64,000 bases of DNA from Symbiodinium natans (lineage: Eukaryota; Sar; Dinophyceae; Suessiales; Symbiodiniaceae), in assembly GCA_905221605.1 (NCBI GenBank), contig CAJNDS010002316.1:209001-273000 (forward strand), in the 5' to 3' direction. The notes under the pieces were generated by a model. It saw nothing but the letters and a program-made list of their open reading frames with translations. It ran no database searches and was not told where the DNA came from. A program made the position numbers and the translations under genes. The stretch's first letter is position 1. Each line of letters begins with the position of its first letter. Below, in pieces: positions 14,011 through 23,445 of this stretch.

Positions 14011-14381
14011 GGTTCTCTTCTTCTCTCTTGTGAGTATCTCGATGCCGATGTTATCCACGCCCCTCCTTCTTTATGCCATGCCATCTTCACAACTACCCTG
14101 TGAAGCTATTCGAAGAGAGCGCCCCGCGACTTGTCCTCGACTACCTAGCATAAACAGAAGGACACAACTTTGCCTTGTCAAAATCAGAGGTTCCCAATTT
14201 GTTCCCAGGCACGGCCCAAGGGCCACTCAGAGGTTCCCTCCAATGCGATTTGTTGTTCCAAGGTGCCCAAGGGCCCCTCAAAGGGGGCCCCTTAGGCCAT
14301 GGGTGCGCGGCTCCTGTGGTCCCTTCCTCACCGCGCCAGGTACCAAGGCCAGCGGTGTTCGCTTTTGGTGTTGCCTGGTGC

Positions 14382-14907
14382 GTCTTTGTCTCTCTCTATC
14401 TCTTCCTCTTCCTCTTCCTCTTCCTCTTTCCTCTTCCTCTTCCTCTTCCTCTTCCTCTTTCTCTTTCTCATTCTCATTCTCATTCTCTTCTCTCTTTCTC
14501 TCTTTCTCTCTTTCTCTCTTTCTCTCTTTCTCTCTTTCTCTCTTTCTCTCTTTCTCTCTTTCTCTCTTTCTCTCTTTCTCTCTTTTTTCTCTTTCTCTCT
14601 TTCTCTTTCTCTCTTCTCTCTCTTTCTCTCTTTCTCTGTTTCTCTCTCTCTCTCTCTCTCTTCTCTGTTTCTCTCTTTCTCTCTTTCTCTCTTTCTCTTT
14701 TTTCTCTCTTTCTCTCTTTCTCTCTTTCTCTCTTTCTCCCTTTCTCGCTTTCTCTCTTTCTCTCTTTCTCTCTCTTTTCTTCTTTCTCTCTTTCTCTCTT
14801 TCTTCTCTTTCTCTTTCTCTCTTTCTTTCTCTCTGTCTCTCTCTTCTCTTTTCTCTCTCTCTCTCTGTCTCTCTCTCTCTTCTCTTTCTCTCTCTTTCTT
14901 CTTGCTC

Positions 14908-14938
<31 letters not shown>

Positions 14939-15465
14939 CTCTCTCTTTCTCTCTTTCTCTCTTTCTCTCTTTCTCTCTTTCTCTCTTTCTCTCTTTCTCT
15001 CTCTCTCTCTATCTTTCTCTCTTCTCTTTCTCTCTTCTCTCTTTTCTCTCTCTTTTCTCTTTATCTCTTTTCTCTCTTTCTCTCTTTCTCTCTTTTCTCT
15101 CTTTCTCTCTTTTCTCTCTTTCTCTCTTTCTCTCTTTTCTCTCTTTCTCTCTTTTCTCTCTTTCTCTCTTTCTCTCTTTTCTCTCTTTCTCTCTTTCTCT
15201 CTTTTCTCTCTTTCTCTCTTTCTCTCTTTCTCTCTTTCTCTCTTTTCTCTCTTTCTCTCTTTCTCTCTTTCTCTCTTTCTCTCTTTCTCTCTTTCTCTCT
15301 TTCTCTCTTTCTCTCTTTCTCTCTTTCTCTCTTTCTCTCTTTCTCTCTTTCTCTCTTTCTCTCTGTCTCTCTTTCTCTCTTTCTCTCTTTCTCTCTTTCT
15401 CTCTTTTTCTCTTTCTCTCTTTCTCTCTTTCTCTCTTTCTCTCTTTCTCTCTTTCTCTCTTTCTC

Positions 15466-15500
<35 letters not shown>

Positions 15501-15556
15501 CTCTCTCTCTCTTTCTCTTTCTCTCTTTCTCTCTTTCTCCTTTTCTCTCTTTCTCT

Positions 15557-15588
<32 letters not shown>

Positions 15589-15690
15589 TTCTGTGTCTGT
15601 GCGCGCACGCGCCCGCGGGTGTGTCTCTGTGTGTGTGTTTCTCTCTCTCGCTCTCTCTTTCTCTCTGTCTCTCTCTCTCTCTCTGTACGT
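14382..15690. repeat. CT-rich microsatellite tract (~1.3 kb)
   Basis: Almost pure pyrimidine tract on the + strand built from TTTCTCTC octamers and variants, with a CTTCCT block at the 5' end and a GT-rich break (GTGTGTCTGTGCGCGC...) near 15,595-15,645. All reading frames stay open because no stop codon can form from C/T runs, which produces 400-600-codon artefactual ORFs on both strands. The tract could form a triplex (H-DNA) structure; that is inference. Confidence 0.95.
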
Positions 15691-16106
15691 CTTTGTTGTG
15701 TTTTTGTTGCCTCTGTTCTTGTATGGGCATTGCTTTGCAGGCTGAAGGCGTTCACACTCCGCACCGAAAATCCTACAAGAGTTACAACGTTAGCCGCCAG
15801 GCTCATGGTGTGCGGATATTCCGGCGGCACACGGATGGAGCAGCGCCACGTGGGCTACGACAGCCTGGCACTGCGGGGCGCCCAGCGTAGTCCCGCGCTT
15901 CTGCCATATGCCACCCCAATACTATGTCAAGCGAAGCGGGGTGCATTTGGCTAATGCGGCTAATGAAATGCTGCAACTTTCCTGGGAATCCTTTTCTCTT
16001 TTAGAGATACGTATTGAGTAATGAGGTAATAGCTGTGGTTCTAACGGACTCTAACGGCTCTTCCCAGTGCTTTTGTTCGAAGCTGATGCATGGGTGACCC
16101 CAGCTA

Positions 16107-16185
16107 CTTGGAGGTTCATGGGACTTAATAACCACTTATAACTGTACTTATAACCCTACTTATACTTGGGATAACCCCAAATGGC
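16107..16185. mobile_element. MITE/introner-like element, family C (partial)
   Basis: Starts with CTTGGAGGTTCATGGGACTT, the same terminal sequence found inverted at the right ends of the copies at 26.6 and 47.7 kb, followed by ACTTATAACTGTACTTATAA. The right inverted terminus is not recognisable, so this copy is probably truncated or decayed. Confidence 0.55.
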
Positions 16186-16675
16186 CCTTTAAGTAGATCC
16201 TACCTTTTTCGGGTACTTCAAGGGGTTGCGCCATGATGGGCAGCGCAGTAGCCAAGGCTTCGGATTTTTTGAGGGGGCGCCCAAGAAAGTCCCCACTTCG
16301 AAAAAGCAGGCTCCGAACAAGCGTGCACGCCTCACACTGCCCCAAAAGGTTGAGAGGTTGAGCTGCGGAAGGATTTCGGTTTCGGTGCTTTCTTCGCGGG
16401 CTTTGGCTGGGGGGTTGAGAAGGGCGTACACGCGCAAAGGTTGAAGGGCTCAGGGTTTTTGGGTCCCGACCCCGCAGCCACAATGCGCGCGCCTGCATCC
16501 ATGACATCAGCGGACATCAGCGGATCTCCCAGGAGCCCACCAGTTCCTAAGCGCGCTGTTTTGTGATTTTGTGAACCTGAACACCGTTTGGCTGGCTGAA
16601 CGGACTTGCTCCGTCTAAGAAAGACGGTGTTCATGATGCGGATGCGCGTGTACGCGCAACAACACATCACGCTCT

Positions 16676-16827
16676 CGCTCCCTCTCTCTCTCTCTCTCTC
16701 TTCGCTCTTTCGTCTCTCTCTGCTCTCTTTTTCTCTTCTCTCTCTTTCTCTCTCTTTCTCTCTCTTTCTCTCTCTTTCTCTCTCTTTCTCTCTCTTTCTC
16801 TCTCTGCCTCTCTCCCTCTCTCTGCCT
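16676..16827. repeat. CT-rich microsatellite
   Basis: 150 bp of TCTC and TTTCTCTC repeats, mainly CTCTTTCTCT units of 10 bp. It is similar to the 14.4-15.7 kb tract but separate from it. Confidence 0.9.
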
Positions 16828-16950
16828 TAGCGGTTTCGGGGCTCAGGGTTAAGGGTTTCCAGTGCTTTTTGGTCCTGGCATTCGGGGGGTTTCGGCTTCT
16901 CCATATCCCCAAAAAGACCGCAGAGGAATCCCAAAAAAACCCGACGTACC

Positions 16951-17020
16951 TTGTATGTGCCCTTATAGGTGTAAGCTTTTAAAAACCACCCTATATGTGC
17001 CCTTATAAGTGTAAAGCCTC
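16951..17020. repeat. Two-copy 40-bp tandem repeat
   Basis: TRTATGTGCCCTTATARGTG followed by TAA occurs at 16,952 and again 40 bp later. The core CCCTTATA resembles cores of the introner-like elements elsewhere in the window, so this may be a decayed element. Confidence 0.6.
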
Positions 17021-19587
17021 TAATAAAGCCGCAGACTTCTCGCAGATCTGCAACCTCAGGGTGCTTGGTGCAGATCAAGTCTGGAGCGTCGATCCGCCGG
17101 ACGAAATCAGGCACAGGATGGGGGGTTTTCTTGGGCCATTCCTCCTACACCCGAAACCCTAAACCCTAAATCATAACTAGCACAATGGTACTTAGTACTT
17201 GATGCTGGGCTCAGAAAGCCGCAGTTAACCAGGGCAGTGAAGAGCTTCGGCGAAGTTCAGCAAGGTTCAGCGAAGCCTACCGGTGCAGGCGTGGCTCCAT
17301 GTAAAGGAAGGTAAGGGAGGTTTGTCTGGAGGCACCCTTCTCAACTTCTCCCCTACCCCCTAAACCTCCTTCTCTCGAATCAATTTTAGTTTGACAAGTC
17401 CAGGCCTGTTAACCCACAGTCCGCCGACTGCAGGGCTTGCAGCTTCTGCTTTGTACAGAAAATCCCTTACCAGTTGGGTTCGGCAATACTGTAATCCCCT
17501 CAGAATTATGAATTCTGTTCCGTTCTTGCTTGTAGAAAGCCCTCGCGGATGCAAACAAACGGCTACTTTTGTTTCAAAGTTCGTAAGGCTTTAGGGTTAG
17601 GTGCTTGACGACCCTTCGATTCACCCCTCCTTGAGGCTGAATGGGCTCACGGCGGTGACTCAACACTTGGTCTCTACCCCCTGGATGGCAGCCATGCTCC
17701 GCGACGCGTGCCTTTGGTGGGTCTTTTGGGGGGGTGGGGGGGTTTTTGGGTTTAGGGTTTTCGGGCGGGTGCAACACTCGATTTTTCGATTTCGAGGCTG
17801 ATAGCCATGAGAGTCATGAACGGTCGGGTTCCTACATTCAGCTTAAGGACACACGAACGTTTAGAAACACAGCCCGTCTCTTTGTAAACACGGGCGCTTC
17901 TTTGAGCCACCACAGTTGCTTCGATGACAGCCATCTTGCTGAAGCGCATGCCTTTCTCCAGAATCAAAAGCGACTTGCGATCAAAGGTGCTATGATGTCT
18001 CCAGACTGGTGATTGGGGGATGGTGACTTGGGCATTTCATCAACACCCCTCCAACAGCCCAAGCTGGTCCTGTTCCCTGATCCTGCCGGAAACCTTTGGA
18101 ACCTGTACACATCCTCTCATGGGCTGCTCTCGCTCCATTATTGCGTGTAGTTTGTGTTCTTCTGAGGAGTTTTGGCGTCCTCCTCGCACTCCACGCCGTC
18201 CGTCAGTTCGAGGCACTTCCGCTCCGCTATGGGGTTTAGGATGCCAGCCTGCCTGCGCCTGCCAGACGGAGGCCTGTAACCCTACGTCCACAGCCCAAAA
18301 GCTTTATTGATTGAACTCCTGCTCACAGACAAAGCTAGAAGTCCAGCGAATTTTCTTGTGTGTATCTGTCGGATTCTTCTTATCAGTAGTAGTCGTCTGC
18401 GGTAAGAACAAGAAGACGAGCAATAAGAAGAAGGAGTCATAATTGCGTCAGTACGATGAGAATGACAATGCTATTAAGAGGTAAGCCTTCGGCGCACAGC
18501 GTCTGAACCTGGTGGGTTTTACAGTTTTGTGGGGCAGTATCGCCCTCTATAGCATGTATACTACGCTGCTGGGTGCTGTAGAGGTAGAGGTTCTGCAGCT
18601 CCATGTGTTTCAGCCGTATGACTGGGGTGTACTTGTTGAGGGCCCCTTCCCAAACTGTGCGCATGTATTTCCCCTCAAAACATCATCACATGCCTGGAAA
18701 CGCTGGGAAATTCATATGGAGATGTGGATTTCTATGCTGTGTAGACAGGAAGGGCCCGTGTAGCTGAAATGTGTTCTTTCTTTTCTCTCTCTGGTTCATG
18801 AAGCATGCGCATGTGGACATGCCACTTTCTTCCCAGTTTTCGGAAGATGCGACCGTTCAAGGCCCTGGGCATTCCAGTTCACAGTGTGTTCAGCCTGGAC
18901 GACAGGCCGCCTGGTCTGCACTGCACCACCGGAACTATTCCTTACGATCCTTACGAATGTCGTCGTTGTCGTCGGCTGCGTCGTCGTTCTTGATTCGTGC
19001 GGATCTTCTTGCTTTGGTGTGGTCTTTCTTGCTCTTTTGTGTTGTTTGCTCTTCCTCTTGATTTCTGTTTTTTCTTCTTTTACGCACCCTTCATTCTTAG
19101 TCATCGCTGGTCAAGGTTGGGGCTCCAAGCTGTGAAGGAAGATCCCCGAACGGAACTGAAAGAAAGTCTCCGGTCGTCCAGGTGGCTAAGCAACCCCGAA
19201 GCCAGAAAGTGCAGAGCGTTGTGTTTCGCACGTGGCTCTTGGGAGGGTTCAGGGAGATCAGCTTGGTGATGGGGTGTTTCTCAAGAGGGCTTGTCGCCCC
19301 AAGATTCTCAGCGAGTGCTCTTGCACCCCTTCAGAGAAGCGCCCTCTACAACCCCGAGACCCTAAGGTAGAAAATCGTGCTGCATGGGTAGGCTGCCTAG
19401 GTTGCCTGGGGTCTCAGAGTAGCCTCGGGTTTAAAGTTTTCGGGTGTGACTGCCAAGCCGCTCAACGTCTGAGGTGCCCGATTTCCTCTTGGTTCGACGA
19501 CTTGGAGAGACGTGCGCAGACTCGGTGGCTTGATCCAATGTGCAGCTTTGTGAGAGCTCGGGTGAGCGGAGCACGTGATCCGCTTTT

Positions 19588-19735
19588 GTGGTCCTCGTCA
19601 GTCGTCCTCGTCAGTCGTCCTCGTCTGTCGTCCTCGTCTGTCGTCCTCGTCTGTCCTCTTCTGTCGTCCTCTTCTGTCGTCCTCGTCTTCGTCCGTCGTC
19701 GTCGTCCGTCGTCGTCTGTCCCGTAACACAAACCG
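19588..19735. repeat. GTCCTCGTCTGTC minisatellite
   Basis: About 140 bp of 12-13-bp units of the type GTCCTCGTCAGTC / GTCCTCGTCTGTC, decaying into GTCGTC triplets at the 3' end. ORFs through it give Ser/Val- or Asp/Glu/Arg-rich low-complexity peptides on the two strands and are not convincing genes. Confidence 0.85.
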
Positions 19736-20885
19736 TTGTGGTCAACCACAGGGCCTGAGGAGATAAGCAAAAGTCAAAACAAGCCCCCCTCGAATCGCAG
19801 AAGTCGTCGCAAAACCCTCCAAGCTCCTCCCCGCCTGAGGCCCCGCATTCGCATCGAGACTCTTTCACTTGAGTTTGTGAGCCCGGTGCGGTTTGTGCGG
19901 AAGGAGCACGGCCCCTCGGCCGTGTTTTTGAGAGCTTCAGGGGTTTGCGAACTCCGGGCGCTTTTTTTTGCAAGAGAAGAGCTCTCAGGGTTTTGGGGAG
20001 AGGTTCTGAGAATCTTGGGCATCGCGAATTTCGGCGCCGGGAGGCGCCGGAATTTTTTTTTCGAGAAGCCTCGGCGCCACGAATTGGGGATGTGTGTTTG
20101 GGAAAAGGGTCTACAGGCCTTGCCCACCTTCAGCCCAGGCTGCGATCCAGTGCGAGACTTTGGTCTGAACCATGCTCCTCGGGCCCAGCAAACCCTAAGC
20201 CCTAAACCCAAAACCCCCCAAGAACGTTTTTTGGGGGGTCTTCGGGTCTTCATCGTAGGTTTCGCGTTTGAGCTTTCCTCAGTCAGGGTCATGAAAGGCC
20301 GCGTCGACCAACCGTCACCACTATCAGGACTATCAGTATGGTGTTTCATTTTGTGGGTTTTTAGGGGGGGTGGGGGGCGTTTTGAAGGCCACGCTTGAGG
20401 ATCCCTCAGGCAAGAGCCTTACAATCTTACAAGAGTCACAACTTCTAAAGGTCTAAGATCCGTGTTTAGTGGTCATCACCGTCGGTAGTAGTGGCTCACG
20501 TGCCCAGATATCTGCCGGAATCTGCCTCAATCCCCCGAAGTGAAGTGGGTCCCGAGCCCTTGTCCGAAGCCTCTCAGACCAGACCCAAACCGGTGCGAAG
20601 TTAAGGAGATGGCTTCAAAGCGCGCGTCGATTTACGGGCGGCCAATGTGGATCATGCACCTCGGCTCCATTTTCAGGCAAGCAAGACAGCTGCAGCACCG
20701 GAAAACAAGAGCGCAAGAAGAGGCAAGAAGTACAGAAAGACACTTCGGCACGAGGCACCCTTTACTCTGGTCCAAACATGCTCCTTTCTTCTTTAGCAGG
20801 TTTTCCTTCAGCAACCAGTTCTGTTGTCCAGAGATCGCGATGAGCAAGTATACTCAGCATGCTGCTCTGAGCTTCAGCAGTAGAC

Positions 20886-21360
20886 CCTAGACCCTGAACC
20901 CTAAACCCTAGAACCTAAACCCTGAACCCTGAACCCTAAACCCTAAACCCTAAACCCCAAACCTAGAGGAAGCAGACCACTAAGGGTTCAATTCTTGCCC
21001 GCGCAGCTCCCTGAGGCTAAACGAATCGACGCATCATGAAGTGGCAGCCTCGGCTCGCGGTTTAGGGTTTGGTTTAGGGTTTAGGGTTTAGGGTTTAGGG
21101 TTTAGGGTTTAGGGTTTAGGGTTTTGGGGTATAGGGTTTAGGGTTTAGGGTTTAGGGTTTAGGGTATAGGGTTTTGGGTTTAGGGTTTAGGGTCTAGGTT
21201 CCTTGCTATCCTGTACCTGCATGAGCGCAAGGTCCGCGTGTGCCTGAGACGGTTTCATAGAAAGCCTCAACTCGCAACAGCAAACCCTAAACCCTAAACC
21301 CTAAACCCTAAACCCTAAACTCTAAACCCTAAACCCTAAACCCTAAACCCTAAATCCTAA
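20886..21360. repeat. Three alternating heptamer arrays
   Basis: CCCTAAA/CCCTGAA at 20,886-20,966, TTTAGGG at 21,059-21,195, then CCCTAAA at 21,282-21,360. Spacers of ~90 bp of unrelated unique sequence separate them, and orientation flips twice within 480 bp. This argues against one decayed telomere end and for repeated independent insertion or inversion. Confidence 0.9.
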
Positions 21361-21719
21361 GTCCATGTGTGGGGGCTGGTTCCGCATTCTTCGCCTCCTA
21401 TTTTTTTGTTGGCTGAAGCGAGTCAGAGGTAAAGCCGGAGCCCTAGACCATCAAGCCTAACCTGAAACCCTCAACCCAGAACCCTATTTTCGGGCTTAGG
21501 GTTTAGGGCTTAAACCCTAAACCCTCAACCCTGAACCCTGACCCCTAAACCCTAAACCCACCCAGTACCGGAATTGCAGAGTTCCAAGAGAGGTGTTGCC
21601 GATTCATAGCTTTGACATCAGTCGCTTTCTCCGTGACAGCAGCCGTCCAACTCAGGCCCTGCCGTGGTTGGAGTTGTTTTTTTTGGACTCCTTCTTTAGG
21701 GAGTTTCGGGCTTAGGGAG

Positions 21720-21743
21720 GGTTCAGGGTTTAGGGTTTAGGGT

Positions 21744-21789
<46 letters not shown>

Positions 21790-21791
21790 GG
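21720..21791 (+). repeat. TTTAGGG array homogenised to GTTGAGG
   Basis: Begins with TTCAGGG and TTTAGGG units, then carries about eight uniform GTTGAGG heptamers. The same variant repeated many times in a row implies local expansion of a mutated unit rather than telomerase addition. Confidence 0.85.
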
Positions 21792-22095
21792 AGACGACAG
21801 GCAGTAAAGATCATGCGCGCGTTCTCAGTTGCGTGATTAGAAAGAGACCTGGCCTAGAATCCCAGAACCCCCCGCACAGATTTTGCTTTCAATGCAAGTT
21901 ACACATATGTCGCGGTGATTGCCTTAGGAACACGATGCAGTGAAGATCGCGAAGAAAAGCCCGCACTCTTCATGATGCCATGTCTGAGATGATCTTCCTT
22001 TCGAAATTCCTGCAGTGGGTCCATACCTATAACCCAAACCCCTACATCATGCACGGCAACAAGTAGCCCCAACCAAAAGAAACCTGCACCCTAAA

Positions 22096-22146
22096 CCTTC
22101 CCCAAACCCGAAACCCTAAAACCCTAAACCCTAAACCCTAAACCCT
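22096..22146 (-). repeat. CCCTAAA array specific to duplication copy 1
   Basis: About six heptamers lie between blocks that are nearly adjacent in copy 2 (around 44,290-44,325), where only one CCTAAACC motif occurs. This shows heptamer gain or loss after the duplication. Confidence 0.75.
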
Positions 22147-22361
22147 CCTGTGGACCTGTTCAGGCTGCGACCTCCCCCTCTTATATTCAAGGACATCTGC
22201 CGCGGAGCCGAAAAGCGCCAGGTGTGTTGACGTTAAGGAGGGAAGGTCCATGGAGGTCGACTTCGACCAGAAGTGTTCTGTAAGAATGGTTGCATTTCTG
22301 AGGGCTCCGCATCGTGCTGAAAGAGGCCTCGTCGATTCGCAATCCATTTCCCTACATGTGC

Positions 22362-22468
22362 AAGACTCGGTAGGCTTTTGGCTTTGGGGCATTTGACATT
22401 TTCCCTTTCGGGTTGAAGAGTATCAAGGAATAGTTCTCAGAGGGTTTTAAGAGCCATAAGGCTTGCGA
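22362..22468. mobile_element. Introner-like element, family B (inside duplication copy 1)
   Basis: About 107 bp absent from copy 2, where CATGTG is directly followed by CTTCTGGGCAC. It contains CTCGGTAGGC near the left end, TTTTCCCTTTCGGGTT in the middle and TCAGAGGGTTTTAAGAGCC near the right end. The same features mark the introns at 23,535-23,643, 45,433-45,538 and 46,253-46,436. A clean flanking direct repeat is not obvious for this copy. Confidence 0.65.
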
Positions 22469-22492
22469 CTTCTGGGGCACAAGCAACCAAAA

Positions 22493-22596
22493 CTTACTGT
22501 TGGCTAGTAGGGAGTACCCTATATCCCCCTGCATATACCCTTTAGGAGATTATATAGGTTACTTCATTCCCTCAGTCCCTACTAACCAGCAGTAAG
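22493..22596. mobile_element. Introner-like element, family D (inside duplication copy 1)
   Basis: 104 bp with inverted ends CTTACTGTTGGCTAGTAGGG and CCCTACTAACCAGCAGTAAG (18 of 20 positions pair when one is reverse-complemented). The interior has CATATACCCTTTAGGAGATT. It is missing at the equivalent point of copy 2 (about 44,565-44,572). A relative forms CobW intron 45,201-45,357. Confidence 0.8.
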
Positions 22597-22679
22597 AAGA
22601 TGGGTTTAGGGAACTCCCTGGGGCACAGTGGCTGCAGAAATGCCGGCCATAGAAGTCTGCGGCCCATTCATGGCCTCAT

Positions 22680-22770
22680 GGCTTAGGGCTTAGAGTTTAG
22701 GGCTTAGGGCTTAGGGTTTAGGGTTTAGGGTTTGGGGTTTGGGGTTTGGGGTTTGGGGTTTGGGGTTTAG
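22680..22770 (+). repeat. TTTAGGG/TTTGGGG array
   Basis: Starts with GCTTAGG units, passes through TTTAGGG and ends with five or six TTTGGGG units. It begins shortly after the point where duplication copy 1 loses similarity to copy 2, so it may mark the breakpoint. Confidence 0.85.
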
Positions 22771-23066
22771 GGGAGTTGCGGCGGAGAGTAGACAAAAGCA
22801 TGGTGCGATCAAGCATCTTTTGTTGCTCAAGCAGATGACTGTAGCTCGTGGATTCAAGTCTGGGTGTAAGCATGCTTGATGGTTCGACCTGTCAGGCCGC
22901 TCACACCTTTATACAACACCGAATCCATTCTCCCCGCGTTTTGTAGCTACAAGCTCCTTCTCAATTTGGTGGTTCTCATGTGATGTCCGCGACTCCCGCA
23001 CCAGGCCGGTGTCTTGCTTTGCAGCTTCGGGTTGGAAGGTGCATTCAAGATTTAGAGTTAAAGGTT

Positions 23067-23165
23067 GGGATGCTCCCCCTCATACTAACGGTCCTTAATT
23101 GGGAATATAGTACTCCCATGTTAGAATCCCTAGTAAGGACTGTGAGTACAAAGGCGAAACATCCC
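23067..23165. mobile_element. MITE/introner-like element, family F
   Basis: 99 bp with long inverted ends: left GGGATGCTCCCCCTCATACT and a CCTT-ending continuation, right reverse-complementing to GGGATGTTTCGCCTTTGTAC and on to CCTT. The interior is ATTGGGAATATAGTACTCCC. It is closely related to 34,158-34,254 and lies in sequence with no assigned gene. Confidence 0.75.
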
Positions 23166-23399
23166 AAAATAAAAGGCTTCAAAGGCAAGTCGCATTGCAA
23201 ATCGAGTTGCAGTCTTCAAGTCGAAGTCCACGGTGTTCCCACGTCTGTGGTTCGGCTTTGGGGCTTTGGATTAACACCTCCGAAGGATCCCCCGCAGTTT
23301 TGGGGATCTTCTTGGGCGGGTTTCGCCCGTCATCGTGGTTCGGCTGAGTAAGCTAAGCCCGGAATGTCGAGTTTTGGTTCAGCGTGCACAGTGGAATTT

Positions 23400-23428
23400 C
23401 TCTCTCTCTCTCTCTCTCTGTCTCTCTT
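23400..23428. repeat. CT dinucleotide run upstream of the ferric reductase-like gene
   Basis: TCTC repeat ending 18 bp before the chosen start codon at 23,446, so it probably lies in the 5' untranslated region. No TATA box or spliced-leader relic is recognisable. Confidence 0.7.
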
Positions 23429-23445
23429 GGTGAGCCCGCAACACG

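Larger units (their letters stand above)
15960..20880. other. Region with no supported gene
   Basis: Apart from the CT tract, the partial family C element, the 40-bp repeat and the GTCCTC repeat annotated separately, this stretch holds only short overlapping ORFs without recognisable domains. A few isolated heptamers occur (for example near 17,155 and 20,190). Confidence 0.45.
21785..22670. repeat. Segmental duplication, copy 1 (partner 43,915-44,630)
   Basis: Colinear with 43,915-44,630. Shared blocks include GCAGTAAAGATCAT, TTACACATATGTCGC vs TTGCACATATGTCGC, CCTGTTCAGGCTGCG, GACATCTGCCGCGGAGCCGA, TGGTTGCATTTCTGAGGGCT and GGAACTCCCTGGG. Copy 2 continues into the CobW-family gene, whereas copy 1 loses similarity shortly after the position matching that gene's start codon. 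Copy 1 carries three extra insertions: a CCCTAAA array (22,096-22,146), a family B element (22,362-22,468) and a family D element (22,493-22,596). Confidence 0.8.

Noticed and set aside
14480-15830. ORFs of 416 and 273 codons (Glu/Arg/Lys-rich) on the - strand
   Set aside because: Complement of the same CT tract; low-complexity artefact rather than a coiled-coil gene.
13937-15954. ORFs of 602, 571 and 551 codons (Ser/Leu/Phe-rich) on the + strand
   Set aside because: They are reading frames through a CT microsatellite in which stop codons cannot form. There is no domain content, and all three frames are open.
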